NCBI GenBank assembly: GCA_007132975.1
Contig: SLNO01000058.1
Coordinates: 1 to 64,000, forward strand
Origin: Balneolales bacterium
Lineage (GTDB): Bacteria; Bacteroidota; Rhodothermia; Balneolales; Natronogracilivirgulaceae
Reading direction: 5' to 3'
Length of the DNA stretch: 64,000 nt
How positions within the stretch are numbered: the first letter of the stretch is position 1; every line of letters begins with the position of its first letter. Positions 16,291-28,831 of this stretch are shown here, in pieces. Under the pieces are notes generated by a model that searched no databases, was not told where the DNA came from, and worked only from the letters and a program-made list of their open reading frames with translations. Made by a program: the position numbers and the translations under genes.

Positions 16291-18654
16291 TTATGACGCC
16301 GATGCGCCGGGTTTTACTTCTTCGGCGCTATCAGCGGCCTCTTCCTCTTCCTGTCCCGGATACTTGATGCGTCCATGGTACATGCCCTGCAGAATGCGGG
16401 TGAACACATCCTTGATCACTTTCAGGTCTTTGAGGGTCAGGGCGCAGTTGTTGAGCTGGCCTTCGGCCAGTCGGTCGTCGACAAGGCGGTTGACCAGGTT
16501 GTCCAGTTTCTGGTAGGAATGGTCTGACATGGAACGGGAGGCTGCTTCCACACCATCGGCCAGCAGCAGGATGCCGGTTTCCTTGCTGTTGGGTATGGGG
16601 CCGTCGTAACGGAAGTCCTCTTCCTGGATCTCCTGCTCGTTGCCCGACTCGTTCATGGCCTTCTCATAGAAGTAGCGGATGAGCGAGGTGCCGTGGTGCG
16701 TGCGGATGAAGTCGATGACCACGTCAGGCAACTCAATCTCTTTGGCCATCTTTACCCCGGAATCTACGTGGTTTTTGATGATCAGGGCACTCATCCGGGG
16801 CTTCAGCTTGTCGTGGGCGTTGCCACTCATCTGGTTTTCAACGAAATACTGGGGCTTCTCCATCTTGCCGATATCATGGTAGAGCGCACCCACCCGGCAC
16901 AGCAGGGAGTTGGCGCCAATGCCGGCAGCTCCCGCCTCGGCCAGGTTGGCTACCTGGAGGCTGTGGTGGAACGTTCCGGGAGCCTCGAGCATGAGACGCT
17001 TCAGGATGGGCTTGTTGGTGTCGCTGAGTTCCAGCAGGGTGACGTCGGTTGTGATGCGGAACGCCTTTTCGATGAGCAGGATCAACGGGTAGGTGAGCCA
17101 AATGCCCACGGCGTTGCCAGCCAGGAAAGGCAGGTTGTCAAAGTAGATGCTCCATCCACCCACTTTGGTAAGCGTGAAACCGAAGAGAACCAACGCGTAG
17201 GAGAAAAAGATGAGGCCGGGCGTGGTCAGGTAGAACTGGCTGCGGTCTTTGATATCGCGCACCGAGTAGACACCTATGCTGCAAGCGGTTACCGTGGCCA
17301 CTACAAACTCGAAGCTGTTGCCGAACATGAGACCGGCCAACAGGGCGATCAGCGTAGTGGTCATGAGTCCGACCCGCGAGTCGAAAATGATGGTGAGCAG
17401 AATGGGGGCGATGGCGAACGGAACCAGGTAGGCGGAGAGTTCGTCGACTCTTGCCACAAACGCCCCGATGGTGTAGACCAGTGCAATGGTCAGGTACACC
17501 AGCAACAGCATGGGGTTGTTGTCGAAGATGGACCGCCGGTACAGGAAAAGGTAGAGGAAGAAGATCAGAAACACGGCGATCACCAGGATGGTCTCACCGG
17601 TGTATTTGCTCCAGATCTCAATGTCACTGGCACGCTCGGCGCGGGCACGGGCCAGGCTTTGCAGGACGATGTGGCGGTCCGGGGTGATGATATCGCCTCG
17701 CCGGATGATGGTTTGACCGGCAGAAATAGCCCCCTTTGTCGTGGATATGCGGTCAATGCGATCCTGGATCCTCTCTTCGGTATCCTCCTCGCGGAACAGA
17801 AGGTTGGGTTCGGCAACACTGTTGAAGAGATGCATCGCGGAGCGGACCAGCTCGTCTTCAAACTGGCGGGACATTCGCATCCGGGCAAAGTCCCTGGCTT
17901 CGCGGAGCGTGCGCACTGTTTGCAGGGCCTCTTCACGCTCTGTGCGATCGCGAAGGTCACGGATGGTTATGTCCGTTGTGGTGATCTGCTCTTTTGGGAC
18001 ATCGATGATACCGTCCCTGAAGAGGGTGCGCAGCAGGCCGTGCACCACGCTTTCCAGTTCCATGGCAAATGGCCTGTGCGAGGGATCATCTGCCGGGCCG
18101 AACAGGCGGTCATTGGCATGACGCTCGAGCAGTGGCTCCCAGGTGCTTTCATCGAGTGCAATGCCCGACCGGTTACGGGTCCTGATGTAGAAGAGGCTGT
18201 CGTCAAGTACCTGCTGGCCTGACTCGAGCATGCGCGATTCCCGCCAGTCGGCATAGGCGTCAAGGACCATGGTCAGGCTGGCGAAAAGTGAGTCGAGCTG
18301 CTGCAAGGCACGGTTTTCGGCATGGTGGTCGAGCAGGAAAATCGGGCTGGTGTTTTCGCGGATTTCCCGCATTTCGGCACGGATCTCCTCATCCTGCTTC
18401 AAAATGCTGAAAGTGAACGGGGCGATGAGGTCATCGTCGCGCCACGGTTCGCCAATGCTGTATGATGCCTCTTGAATCTGTGTTTTCGGGTACAGGGCTA
18501 TGATCAGGATAAGGAACCCCAAACTCAGGACTATCTTGAGCACATTGTTCCTGTTGAAAAATTTCGGGACATCGTCCTTCTTCTTTTTCTCCAATGTGAA
18601 GGGGACGAACGCCTTTTTCTTTCTGTTCAGCCCCAGCTTATCCAGGAAACCCAT
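16291..18654 (-). CDS. 7TM-HD family membrane phosphohydrolase (PgpH-like)
   Basis: 787 residues. An N-terminal membrane helix (about 38-55) is followed by a large extracytoplasmic domain to about 345, seven membrane helices, and a cytosolic HD domain from about 555 on. HD metal ligands are visible in 'GTFHHSLQVANLAEAGA' (near 560) and 'YHDIGKMEKPQYF' (near 595), then 'NHVDSGVKMAKEIELP' and 'HHGTSL'. The best studied member, Listeria PgpH, degrades cyclic di-AMP. The same activity is likely here, though no diadenylate cyclase gene is in the window to confirm it. It lies 36 bases after the symporter gene and 13 before xerD. Confidence 0.9.
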   Translation of the reverse strand: MGFLDKLGLNRKKKAFVPFTLEKKKKDDVPKFFNRNNVLKIVLSLGFLILIIALYPKTQIQEASYSIGEPWRDDDLIAPFTFSILKQDEEIRAEMREIRENTSPIFLLDHHAENRALQQLDSLFASLTMVLDAYADWRESRMLESGQQVLDDSLFYIRTRNRSGIALDESTWEPLLERHANDRLFGPADDPSHRPFAMELESVVHGLLRTLFRDGIIDVPKEQITTTDITIRDLRDRTEREEALQTVRTLREARDFARMRMSRQFEDELVRSAMHLFNSVAEPNLLFREEDTEERIQDRIDRISTTKGAISAGQTIIRRGDIITPDRHIVLQSLARARAERASDIEIWSKYTGETILVIAVFLIFFLYLFLYRRSIFDNNPMLLLVYLTIALVYTIGAFVARVDELSAYLVPFAIAPILLTIIFDSRVGLMTTTLIALLAGLMFGNSFEFVVATVTACSIGVYSVRDIKDRSQFYLTTPGLIFFSYALVLFGFTLTKVGGWSIYFDNLPFLAGNAVGIWLTYPLILLIEKAFRITTDVTLLELSDTNKPILKRLMLEAPGTFHHSLQVANLAEAGAAGIGANSLLCRVGALYHDIGKMEKPQYFVENQMSGNAHDKLKPRMSALIIKNHVDSGVKMAKEIELPDVVIDFIRTHHGTSLIRYFYEKAMNESGNEQEIQEEDFRYDGPIPNSKETGILLLADGVEAASRSMSDHSYQKLDNLVNRLVDDRLAEGQLNNCALTLKDLKVIKDVFTRILQGMYHGRIKYPGQEEEEAADSAEEVKPGASAS

Positions 18655-18690
18655 AAGTACAGGATATGATGTTCAAAAATCCGGATTGGT

Positions 18691-20124
18691 TCAGGAACCG
18701 GCCAGCCGGCGGATCCCGTGTGATACAGTCGCTGCGGTGAAAAATAGGGAGACGCCGATAAAAGTATACCATGGCCAGGCGATATTTCCCAAAAATATGA
18801 TGGCTGCCATGGTGAAAACGCAAACAAACAGAGCAATAGTGGCGCTCGTGCGATCGATTGCGGTGTACCGGCCGGTCAGGAATGCCCCGAGCAAGCCGCC
18901 ATACGTGAAGCCGGCAATGGCCAGTCCAAGCTCGATCACCGGATTGTCCGTACTTGTAAACGAGACGGCAAAAAGGATGAAGACAAAGGTCCACATCAGC
19001 GTGAAACCGCGGGATATCTTCATGGAATTCGGTGATTCCGACAGTTTTGGGAATACATCAAAGAGGGTGGATGAGGAGAGTGCCGAAAGCGAACTGCTCA
19101 GGGTGCTCATGGCGGCGGCAAAAAGACCGGCGATGAGCAGCCCGGCGATACCCACCGGAATCTCCTCGTTGATGAATTTGAGGAGCACCTCGTCGGCCTG
19201 TGTGAGACCCAGTTCGGCTATGGACAAACCGTTGTAATAGGCGTAGATCGCCATCCCCACAAAAAGGAAAAGCACAAACTGGATGAGCACGAAGAATCCG
19301 CTGGCTACGATGGCCGTCTGGGCCTTTCGGAGCTCGCCGCAGGCCATAAGGCGCTGCACCATGAGGTGGTCGACCCCGTGTGAGGCCATGGACAGGAACA
19401 TGCCGCCAATGATGGCCCCTATGATGTTATAGGTTTCCGTGAAAGCGAAAGAGACCGACTCGGGCCACACGATGACAGTCAGTTTCCCGGCGTCGGAAAG
19501 CATCGGGATGAGCGGTTCCACGATGTAGGTTCCGGCGTACCAGATCACGAAAGCCCCGCCGAAAGTGTACACGGCCAGCTGCAGCACGTCTATCCAAATC
19601 ACGGATTTGAGACCGCCATAATAGGTGTAGGCCAGCGTCAGCGCCGCGATGATGGAGATGGATATGGGATAATCCAAGCCGGTGATCACCTTGATGGGGA
19701 TGGCTGCGGCAAACAGGCGAACCCCGTCCGCCAGAAGGCGCGTAATCAGGAATACAATGGATATCAGGCGCTGGAAGCCGGGGCCAAACCGCTCGTTGAA
19801 AAAGGTGTAGGCGGTTTTCTGCTCACCCTTGAAATAAGACGGTAGAATGAGCCAGGCAACGACAATGCGCCCGAGCATGTATCCGAAAACGATCTGGAGG
19901 AATACGAAACTGCCAAGGTAGGCAACGGCCGGTATCGAGATCACCGTGAGCATGCTGGTCTCGGTGGCTACTACCGACAGGGAAACGGCCCACCAGGGTA
20001 CCTTGCCGTCGGTCTTGAAATAGGAGGTGGAATCGGTGGGTCGCCCGCCCGCTTTGATTCCGATGACGACGCACAGTAATAAATAAAGGATAATGACCAG
20101 AAGGTCAATTAGCGTAAGTCCCAT
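18691..20124 (-). CDS. Sodium:solute symporter family transporter
   Basis: 477 residues with about 13 hydrophobic helices. It has the SSS-family layout: 'DLLVIILYLLLCVVIGIKAGGRPTDSTSYFKTDGKVPWWAVSLSVVATETSMLTVISIP' at the N-terminus, where the 'SVVATETS' sodium-site region is clear, 'TYYGGLKSVIWIDVLQLAVY' in the middle, and 'AAMSTLSSSLSALSSSTLFDV', the second sodium-site helix, later. The substrate cannot be assigned; the sequence is of the SGLT-like/YidK type rather than proline or pantothenate permeases. It sits between a STAS protein and the 7TM-HD gene on the same strand. Confidence 0.9.
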   Translation of the reverse strand: MGLTLIDLLVIILYLLLCVVIGIKAGGRPTDSTSYFKTDGKVPWWAVSLSVVATETSMLTVISIPAVAYLGSFVFLQIVFGYMLGRIVVAWLILPSYFKGEQKTAYTFFNERFGPGFQRLISIVFLITRLLADGVRLFAAAIPIKVITGLDYPISISIIAALTLAYTYYGGLKSVIWIDVLQLAVYTFGGAFVIWYAGTYIVEPLIPMLSDAGKLTVIVWPESVSFAFTETYNIIGAIIGGMFLSMASHGVDHLMVQRLMACGELRKAQTAIVASGFFVLIQFVLFLFVGMAIYAYYNGLSIAELGLTQADEVLLKFINEEIPVGIAGLLIAGLFAAAMSTLSSSLSALSSSTLFDVFPKLSESPNSMKISRGFTLMWTFVFILFAVSFTSTDNPVIELGLAIAGFTYGGLLGAFLTGRYTAIDRTSATIALFVCVFTMAAIIFLGNIAWPWYTFIGVSLFFTAATVSHGIRRLAGS

Positions 20125-20187
20125 GTAATAATAAATTAATGCGGGATAATGGGGGCAGGGTGATTAATCAGGACCCGGCCATCCAGT

Positions 20188-20541
20188 CTACTCAGCTGGC
20201 TCGGATGCCATGGAAATTCCTTCCGATGTGTCAGAGGCAATGGTGAATACGTTGTTCAGCTGGGAGATCTCAAGGAGTTTTCGGATGCGCTCCGGCACGT
20301 TGCAGAGCACGAGGTTCCGGTCCAGGTCACGGTACAGGCGATGGGCCAGCAGCAACGCACCAAGACCGCTGGAGTCGGCAAAGTCCACAGCACCCAGATC
20401 CAAAATAAGGTGTCCGGTGTCACGTGTGTTGGCGAGAACAATGAACTGGCTCTTGAGCTCCGGGGCCACTTTGCTGTCCAGCCGCTCCGACTTGAGCGTC
20501 ATTACGGAGAAATCGTCTTCAGTCTGAATTTCAAATTTCAT
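20188..20541 (-). CDS. STAS-domain protein (anti-sigma-factor antagonist type)
   Basis: 117 residues, a single STAS domain. 'VDFADSSGLGALLLAH' at 52-67 holds the DSSG site at which SpoIIAA-like antagonists are phosphorylated by an anti-sigma kinase. The start 'MKFEIQTEDDFSVMTL' is typical. No partner kinase or phosphatase gene is adjacent: upstream is ligA (130 bases away) and downstream the symporter gene (63 bases). It could regulate an unlinked partner; a role on the neighbouring transporter is possible but unsupported. The last 15 residues are a polar tail beyond the domain. Confidence 0.9.
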   Translation of the reverse strand: MKFEIQTEDDFSVMTLKSERLDSKVAPELKSQFIVLANTRDTGHLILDLGAVDFADSSGLGALLLAHRLYRDLDRNLVLCNVPERIRKLLEISQLNNVFTIASDTSEGISMASEPAE

Positions 20542-20671
20542 GTCTAAATTCTTTGGATTCCAATATCATCAGTGTTTCCATGGCCGCAGTCTAATGCGGA
20601 TTCCACGAGGTATCCATTGCTGCGTTGCTGCACATCTGGATGCAGGACAATTGGTAAAATAACAAATCCGG

Positions 20672-24068
<3,397 letters not shown>

Positions 24069-24110
24069 GGAAAAGTACCTGCAAAATGGAGAGTAGAAAT
24101 GAAATTTGCA

Positions 24111-24118
24111 CAAATGTA
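24111..24118 (-). promoter_or_regulatory. Candidate -7 promoter element for the rodZ-like gene
   Basis: The minus strand reads TACATTTG, a perfect match to the Bacteroidota -7 consensus TAnnTTTG. It is 43 bases upstream of the ATG at 24068, implying a leader of roughly 35 bases. A TTG 15 bases further upstream is closer than the usual -33 spacing. This supports 24068 as the true start, because longer frames would run through the promoter. Confidence 0.45.
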
Positions 24119-24264
24119 GTAAATGATAACGCTCAATCACATAATTAACCAATTTTTTTAAAAACGCTCCAGAGTTAGCGCCGAATTGGGGCTTTCTGTG
24201 GAAATCCGTGATTTGCGGCGTAAGGAATTGCCTGGATGGAGGTCTTGATAGTAAAAACAAGATT

Positions 24265-24960
24265 ATGGTTGAACTGCTGTTCAAATCGGGCAAGGACCTG
24301 TTTGATCTTCTTTACCCCGTTTCGTGCCTGGTATGCGGAGACCGGCTGGACGATCCTTGCCATTTGTGCTCCTACTGCATGGAACACGCGTTCGTACCCA
24401 CCAACGAAGAGGGGCAGGAATCCAGCAAGGGCATGGTGCTGCCTGAATGGATTACCATGCAGGACGCTCTTTGGGAATTTGACAAGGGGGGATTTCTGCA
24501 GGATATCCTTCATTATGTCAAATATGGCGGCCTGGCTGATCTCGGTATTGCCCTCGGGGAACAGCTTGGATTAAAACTTTTGAAAAACCGTTTCCTTGAT
24601 TGGAATCATGAGACCATGCTGCTACCTGTACCGCTGCACCCGTCCAGGCAAAGGAAAAGAGGATACAACCAGTCGGCACTCATAGCCAATGGGATATCCC
24701 TGGTGACCGGAATGCAGACAGCACCTGAAGGTGCCATGCGGCGGATTGCAAATACACGCACACAAACAGGCCTTAACGCATCCGCTAGGAGGAAGAATCT
24801 CTCAGGGGCTTTCCAACTAGTAAACGCAGACCCGTTCCGGGATTGCAACATAATTATCGTCGACGATGTCATCACAACCGGTGCCACTGCATTTGAACTT
24901 GCAGCATGTGTCCGCGAGTACTGCAGGCTCATCGGTGTGGCCACCATTGCAAGGGCCTGA
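24265..24960 (+). CDS. comF: ComF-family phosphoribosyltransferase-like protein
   Basis: 231 residues from the ATG at 24265 ('MVELLFKSGKDLFDLLYP'); the frame is open to 24208. A zinc ribbon near the N-terminus (CLVC, then CHLCSYC) is followed by 'LLPVPLHPSRQRKRGYNQSALIANGI', the classic ComF segment, 'RRIANTRTQTGLNASARRKNLSGAF', and the PRPP-binding loop 'NIIIVDDVITTGATAFEL'. ComF proteins take part in DNA uptake or processing of incoming single strands in competent bacteria; many non-competent bacteria keep the gene, with unclear function. It is the first gene of a plus-strand run. Confidence 0.92.
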   Translation: MVELLFKSGKDLFDLLYPVSCLVCGDRLDDPCHLCSYCMEHAFVPTNEEGQESSKGMVLPEWITMQDALWEFDKGGFLQDILHYVKYGGLADLGIALGEQLGLKLLKNRFLDWNHETMLLPVPLHPSRQRKRGYNQSALIANGISLVTGMQTAPEGAMRRIANTRTQTGLNASARRKNLSGAFQLVNADPFRDCNIIIVDDVITTGATAFELAACVREYCRLIGVATIARA

Positions 24961-25056
24961 AAGGGGAGGGATTCGGTTTGTCGTTTACTTGGGATAGCAA
25001 TAAATTGAGCATTGGCCCATTATCAGACAAAAGGACGGAATTGATCGATTATATTC

Positions 25057-25710
25057 ATGAGTTTATCCCGTCATCCAGACAGTCATTTCATTGAAACACC
25101 GCGCGGTATTTTCACATCGGCCGGCAACTGGTTCCATATAACCAGTGCGGCACTGGAAAAATATGCCCCGGGCCTTCTTGAAATCCACTCCCTCGAGAAA
25201 CTTATCAAAAAAGCTGAAGTCTGGATTCGCAGCGCAGATAATATCGGGATCATACTCTTCATGCTTCTGCTTTATCTCTCCGGGCTTTGGCCCGCCATGC
25301 TCATCACCCTTTTCTTTGTGCCGGTCTGGCATATCAACAAGAGCAGTGTCATCAGTAATTCGCTCACGGGGTTGCTTTCGGTCATCGACAAGGAGATAGT
25401 GGTCGTCATCGTTGCCATGATCGTGCTCAGCTGGATGGGGATCACAGGAGAATATTTGTCTGTATTTCTCGGTATTTCCGTTTTCTGTGTTCTGAAGTTC
25501 GGCTGGTTCCGGTTTTTGATTGAATGGACCTACCAAAAAGTATTCAGGGGAACGCTGCTGCTCAATGACAGGGTATTAAAGATGATCATCCTCAATTATG
25601 CCATCAGGGAAAATATCCCGGTCAAAGAGGTGGATGCCATGGAGAAGGAAATCCTCTCATTGATAGGCAAGCAACAGGAAGTCATCAGAAAATACAGGAA
25701 AAGGAAATAA
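25057..25710 (+). CDS. Uncharacterised four-helix membrane protein
   Basis: 217 residues, not assigned to a family. Visible structure: a polar N-terminus to about 65 with 'GNWFHITSAALEKYAPGLLEIHSLEKLIKKAEVW', two closely spaced hydrophobic helices (about 67-95), a second pair (about 109-150) and a charged C-terminal cytosolic tail ending 'KQQEVIRKYRKRK'. No catalytic motif is seen. It begins 96 bases after comF and ends 4 bases before the menG ATG, so it is probably cotranscribed with, and may be coupled to, menG. The start at 25057 is the first ATG of the frame. Confidence 0.75.
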   Translation: MSLSRHPDSHFIETPRGIFTSAGNWFHITSAALEKYAPGLLEIHSLEKLIKKAEVWIRSADNIGIILFMLLLYLSGLWPAMLITLFFVPVWHINKSSVISNSLTGLLSVIDKEIVVVIVAMIVLSWMGITGEYLSVFLGISVFCVLKFGWFRFLIEWTYQKVFRGTLLLNDRVLKMIILNYAIRENIPVKEVDAMEKEILSLIGKQQEVIRKYRKRK

Positions 25711-25714
25711 TACG

Positions 25715-26404
25715 ATGAGTGAAGAAGTACGGCGGATGTTTGCGTCCATTTCGGGGCGATATGATCTGCTCAATTCCGTGCTCTCCCTTGGAGTGCATCA
25801 CCGGTGGCGTAAAAAAACCGTCCGTTTTTCCCGTGCCGAGCAAGGAATGAGCGTGCTGGATTGTGCGACCGGGACAGGAGACCTGGCAATCGCCTATAAA
25901 AAAGCCGTTGGCGCTTCGGGGCAGGTTATCGGCACCGATTTCTGTGCCGAGATGATGGTAACGGCACCCAGGAAGGCCGGAAAAAGGGGGCTCGAGATCA
26001 AGTGGGAAGTTGCCGATGCCATGGACCTGCCCTATGAGGACGGAAAATTTGATATCAGCACCATTGCATTCGGTATCCGGAACGTGGACGATCCGGTGAC
26101 CGCTTTGTCTGAAATGGCGCGCGTGGTCAGGCCAAACGGCAAGGTCGTTGTCCTGGAATTCGGACAACCCTATGGCGTAATGAAGTACCCGTTCCACTGG
26201 CATAGCAAATATTTTATTCCATTGGTGGGTGGATGGTTAAGTGGAAACCGCGAGGCATATCAATACCTGCCGGATACCAGCGCCGCTTTTCCGGCTGGCG
26301 ACCGGTTCCTCTCTTTGATGAAGAAGACCGGGCGATTTAAATCATTTGAGTACAAGCCTTTAATGCAGGGCATTGCGTATATTTACGTTGGTACAGTTCT
26401 GTAA
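25715..26404 (+). CDS. menG: Demethylmenaquinone methyltransferase (MenG/UbiE)
   Basis: 229 residues. Class I SAM-dependent methyltransferase for the last step of menaquinone synthesis. UbiE family signatures are complete: 'VRRMFASISGRYDLLNSVLSLGVHHRWRKKTV' at the start, the SAM-binding 'VLDCATGTGDLAI', 'IGTDFCAEMM', 'VADAMDLPYEDGKFDISTIAFGIRNV' and 'EMARVVRPNGKVVVLEFGQP'. No ubiquinone pathway gene is nearby, and the respiratory complexes in this window are of menaquinone-using type, so menaquinone is the likely substrate class. It lies 4 bases after the four-helix protein gene. Confidence 0.95.
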   Translation: MSEEVRRMFASISGRYDLLNSVLSLGVHHRWRKKTVRFSRAEQGMSVLDCATGTGDLAIAYKKAVGASGQVIGTDFCAEMMVTAPRKAGKRGLEIKWEVADAMDLPYEDGKFDISTIAFGIRNVDDPVTALSEMARVVRPNGKVVVLEFGQPYGVMKYPFHWHSKYFIPLVGGWLSGNREAYQYLPDTSAAFPAGDRFLSLMKKTGRFKSFEYKPLMQGIAYIYVGTVL

Positions 26405-26540
26405 TCTACATGTCAGCCGGTACGTCCTTTAGTTTTTCTGAGAGCCGGTTTTTGAATATCAAGGCAACAGGAAGGGTCAATTGGTTCCTTTGGCCAACTT
26501 CTGTATTTTGCCATTCTGTAATTCAAAAAAAACAAATGTC

Positions 26541-26978
26541 ATGCATATCAACGAAATCAAGTCTTTATTGCCCCACAGGTATCCGTTCCTGCTCATAGAC
26601 CGGGTGCTTGAATTAGGTGAGAAAAATATTGTCGCCATTAAAAACGTCTCCGTGAACGAAGACTATTTCAACGGCCACTTTCCTTCTGCTCCAGTAATGC
26701 CGGGGGTGCTTCAGGTCGAGGCGCTGGCCCAGGCAGGATGCCTGCTCACGCTGAAGAGGCACATCGAAAAACCGGATGAAGTGGTCATCGTTTTCTCAGC
26801 CATAAAGAATGCCCGTTTCCGTCGTCCGGTTGTTCCCGGCGACCAGCTTGTGATGGAGGTCGAACTTGTAAATGCGCGGCGAAACTTTCTGACCATGAAA
26901 GGCAAAGCAACGGTGGATGGGGATCTGGCATGTGAAATCGAAGCAACGGCAGCCATAGTTCCCAAAGACAAGCTATGA
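26541..26978 (+). CDS. fabZ: 3-hydroxyacyl-ACP dehydratase FabZ
   Basis: 145 residues from the ATG at 26541 ('[22 protein letters not shown]'), the usual FabZ length; the open frame to 26481 has no family resemblance. It dehydrates 3-hydroxyacyl-ACP in fatty acid elongation. The hot-dog fold carries the catalytic histidine in '[27 protein letters not shown]' and the catalytic glutamate in 'QVEALAQ'. It is separated from menG by 136 bases that contain a possible -7 element (TATTTTG near 26503-26509). Its stop overlaps the panB start (ATGA). Confidence 0.96.
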   Translation: MHINEIKSLLPHRYPFLLIDRVLELGEKNIVAIKNVSVNEDYFNGHFPSAPVMPGVLQVEALAQAGCLLTLKRHIEKPDEVVIVFSAIKNARFRRPVVPGDQLVMEVELVNARRNFLTMKGKATVDGDLACEIEATAAIVPKDKL

Positions 26979-27799
26979 GCACGCATCCCCAGGAAACACC
27001 TTTAAAGATCACCACCCGCACAGTCGTGGATATGAAAGGCCGCGGTGAGAAAATCTCCATGCTTACCGCATATGACTTTACCATGGCGCGGATAATCGAT
27101 CAGGCAGGTATTGACATCATCCTGGTTGGTGATTCAGCCAGCAACGTGATGGCCGGACACGAGACCACGCTTCCCATCACACTTGAACAAATGATCTACC
27201 ACACCCAGTGTGTGGTCCGTGCTGCGGAGAGGTCGCTGGTCGTGGCAGACCTGCCCTTCATGAGCTACCAGGTTACCGACACCGGAGCGCTTAAAAGCGC
27301 AGGCAGACTGATGAAAGAGGCTGGTGTTCACGCTGTTAAACTGGAAGGCGGGGCCACCGTAGTTCCCGCCATCCGCAAGATCGTGGATGCAGGGATTCCC
27401 GTGATGGGCCACTTGGGGCTCACGCCACAGAGTATCTACAAGTTCGGAACATACAAGGTCCGGGCAACCGACTCGCGTGAGGCGGATCAGTTGCTCCAGG
27501 ATGCCAAAAGCCTGCAGGAAGCGGGCTGTTTCGCCATTGTGCTGGAAAAGATTCCGGCATCCCTTGCTAAACGGGTAACGGAAAGCCTTGAAATTCCTAC
27601 GATTGGGATCGGTGCCGGCATGGAATGCGACGGCCAGGTGCTGGTTGTCCACGACATGCTGGGACTTAACAAGGACTTCAGTCCCCGTTTTATTCGAAGA
27701 TACGCCGACTTGCACAAGGAAATGACAGATGCCATCCAGTCCTATCATTCCGATGTCAAGAAAGGTCTGTTTCCAAATGAGACGGAACAATATGGCTGA
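26975..27799 (+). CDS. panB: 3-methyl-2-oxobutanoate hydroxymethyltransferase
   Basis: 274 residues. First committed step of pantothenate synthesis, transferring a hydroxymethyl group from methylene-tetrahydrofolate to 2-oxoisovalerate. TIM-barrel motifs: '[44 protein letters not shown]', where the metal ligand aspartate is in 'VGDSA', '[11 protein letters not shown]', 'AVKLEGG', '[12 protein letters not shown]', '[11 protein letters not shown]' and 'TIGIGAG'. The start codon overlaps the fabZ stop by four bases, which indicates translational coupling. No panC or panD is in the window. Confidence 0.97.
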   Translation: MSTHPQETPLKITTRTVVDMKGRGEKISMLTAYDFTMARIIDQAGIDIILVGDSASNVMAGHETTLPITLEQMIYHTQCVVRAAERSLVVADLPFMSYQVTDTGALKSAGRLMKEAGVHAVKLEGGATVVPAIRKIVDAGIPVMGHLGLTPQSIYKFGTYKVRATDSREADQLLQDAKSLQEAGCFAIVLEKIPASLAKRVTESLEIPTIGIGAGMECDGQVLVVHDMLGLNKDFSPRFIRRYADLHKEMTDAIQSYHSDVKKGLFPNETEQYG

Positions 27800-28033
27800 T
27801 CCTGATGCATAACGGCTTTAGTGCCGGACGCAATTCGCCATGTGACGATCCGGGATTATCCAACACCTGATATAACCCGTTTTAATTCCGCACTATGTAA
27901 GAGTTGAACAAGGAAGTGCAAAATTATTTCGAGAAACCTGATGTAACATTTGTGGACAATAATTCAGACACGCAGGCACACAGTTATTTGCATTATTGCT
28001 CCGAGTGATATTATGAATCAAAATTTTTAATTG

Positions 28034-28810
28034 ATGAACAGCAACGATTTTGACGCAGACAGGCTGATCCTGGTCTGCAACGACGACGGCATTTTCTCAC
28101 CGGGCATCAGAGCCCTGGCAGAAGTGGCCAAGGAGTTCGGGGAGATAGCCGTTATTGCCCCGGACCGGCAGCAAAGTGCCGTTGGGCACTCGATTACCGT
28201 CTCCGACCCACTGCGTGTGACACCTTTCCAGATAGACTCACAGATGGAGGGTCAGGCCGTGAACGGGACCCCGGCCGATTGTGTCAAACTGGCACACGAC
28301 AAACTTATGAAGCGGAAGCCTGATCTGGTGCTCAGTGGTATCAACCATGGTTCCAATGCCGGCATCAATATTATATACTCCGGCACCGTCAGCGCCGCCA
28401 CGGAGGCGACCATCCTCGGCTATCCGGCCATTGCGGTCAGCTGTACGGAATTCAGCGAGTCGGCCGACCTTGCCGGGGCGCAGGAGGCAACGCGGCGTGC
28501 CATCCGTTACATCCTTCGCAACACCCTGCCACCCGGCATCACCCTGAACGTTAACGCTCCGGCCGGTCCGCTGAAAGGAATGAAATGGGCCCGGCAGGCG
28601 AACAGCCGATATGTGGAGGAGTTTGAAGGCCGTGTCGACCCGCACAACAAACCCTATTTCTGGATTACCGGAAGGCTTGAGATACTGGATGAAGGGGAGG
28701 ATCTGGACCTGAATGTGCTCAAGAAGGGCTATGCAACCATCACACCGATCCAGTATGACCTGACGGCACATGGCTTCTACCGGGAACAGCACGGTGATCT
28801 GGAAGGCTGA
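28034..28810 (+). CDS. surE: 5'-nucleotidase SurE
   Basis: 258 residues from the ATG at 28034; a TTG immediately before it is in frame but less likely. SurE is a metal-dependent nucleoside monophosphatase of stationary-phase survival. Motifs: 'LVCNDDGIFSPGIRALAE' with the paired aspartates, 'VIAPDRQQSAVGHSITV', 'VNGTPADCVKLA' and 'DLVLSGINHGSNAGINIIYSGTVSAATEA' with the metal-binding asparagine. The preceding 234 bases hold no gene. The gene is convergent with the small membrane protein at 28832, with a 21-base gap. Confidence 0.96.
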   Translation: MNSNDFDADRLILVCNDDGIFSPGIRALAEVAKEFGEIAVIAPDRQQSAVGHSITVSDPLRVTPFQIDSQMEGQAVNGTPADCVKLAHDKLMKRKPDLVLSGINHGSNAGINIIYSGTVSAATEATILGYPAIAVSCTEFSESADLAGAQEATRRAIRYILRNTLPPGITLNVNAPAGPLKGMKWARQANSRYVEEFEGRVDPHNKPYFWITGRLEILDEGEDLDLNVLKKGYATITPIQYDLTAHGFYREQHGDLEG

Positions 28811-28831
28811 CGGAGCGCCGTACTGAGAGCC

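Noticed and set aside
16693-18222. 509-codon open frame on the plus strand
   Set aside because: Antisense to the 7TM-HD gene; low-complexity E/Q/G/H-rich translation without motifs.
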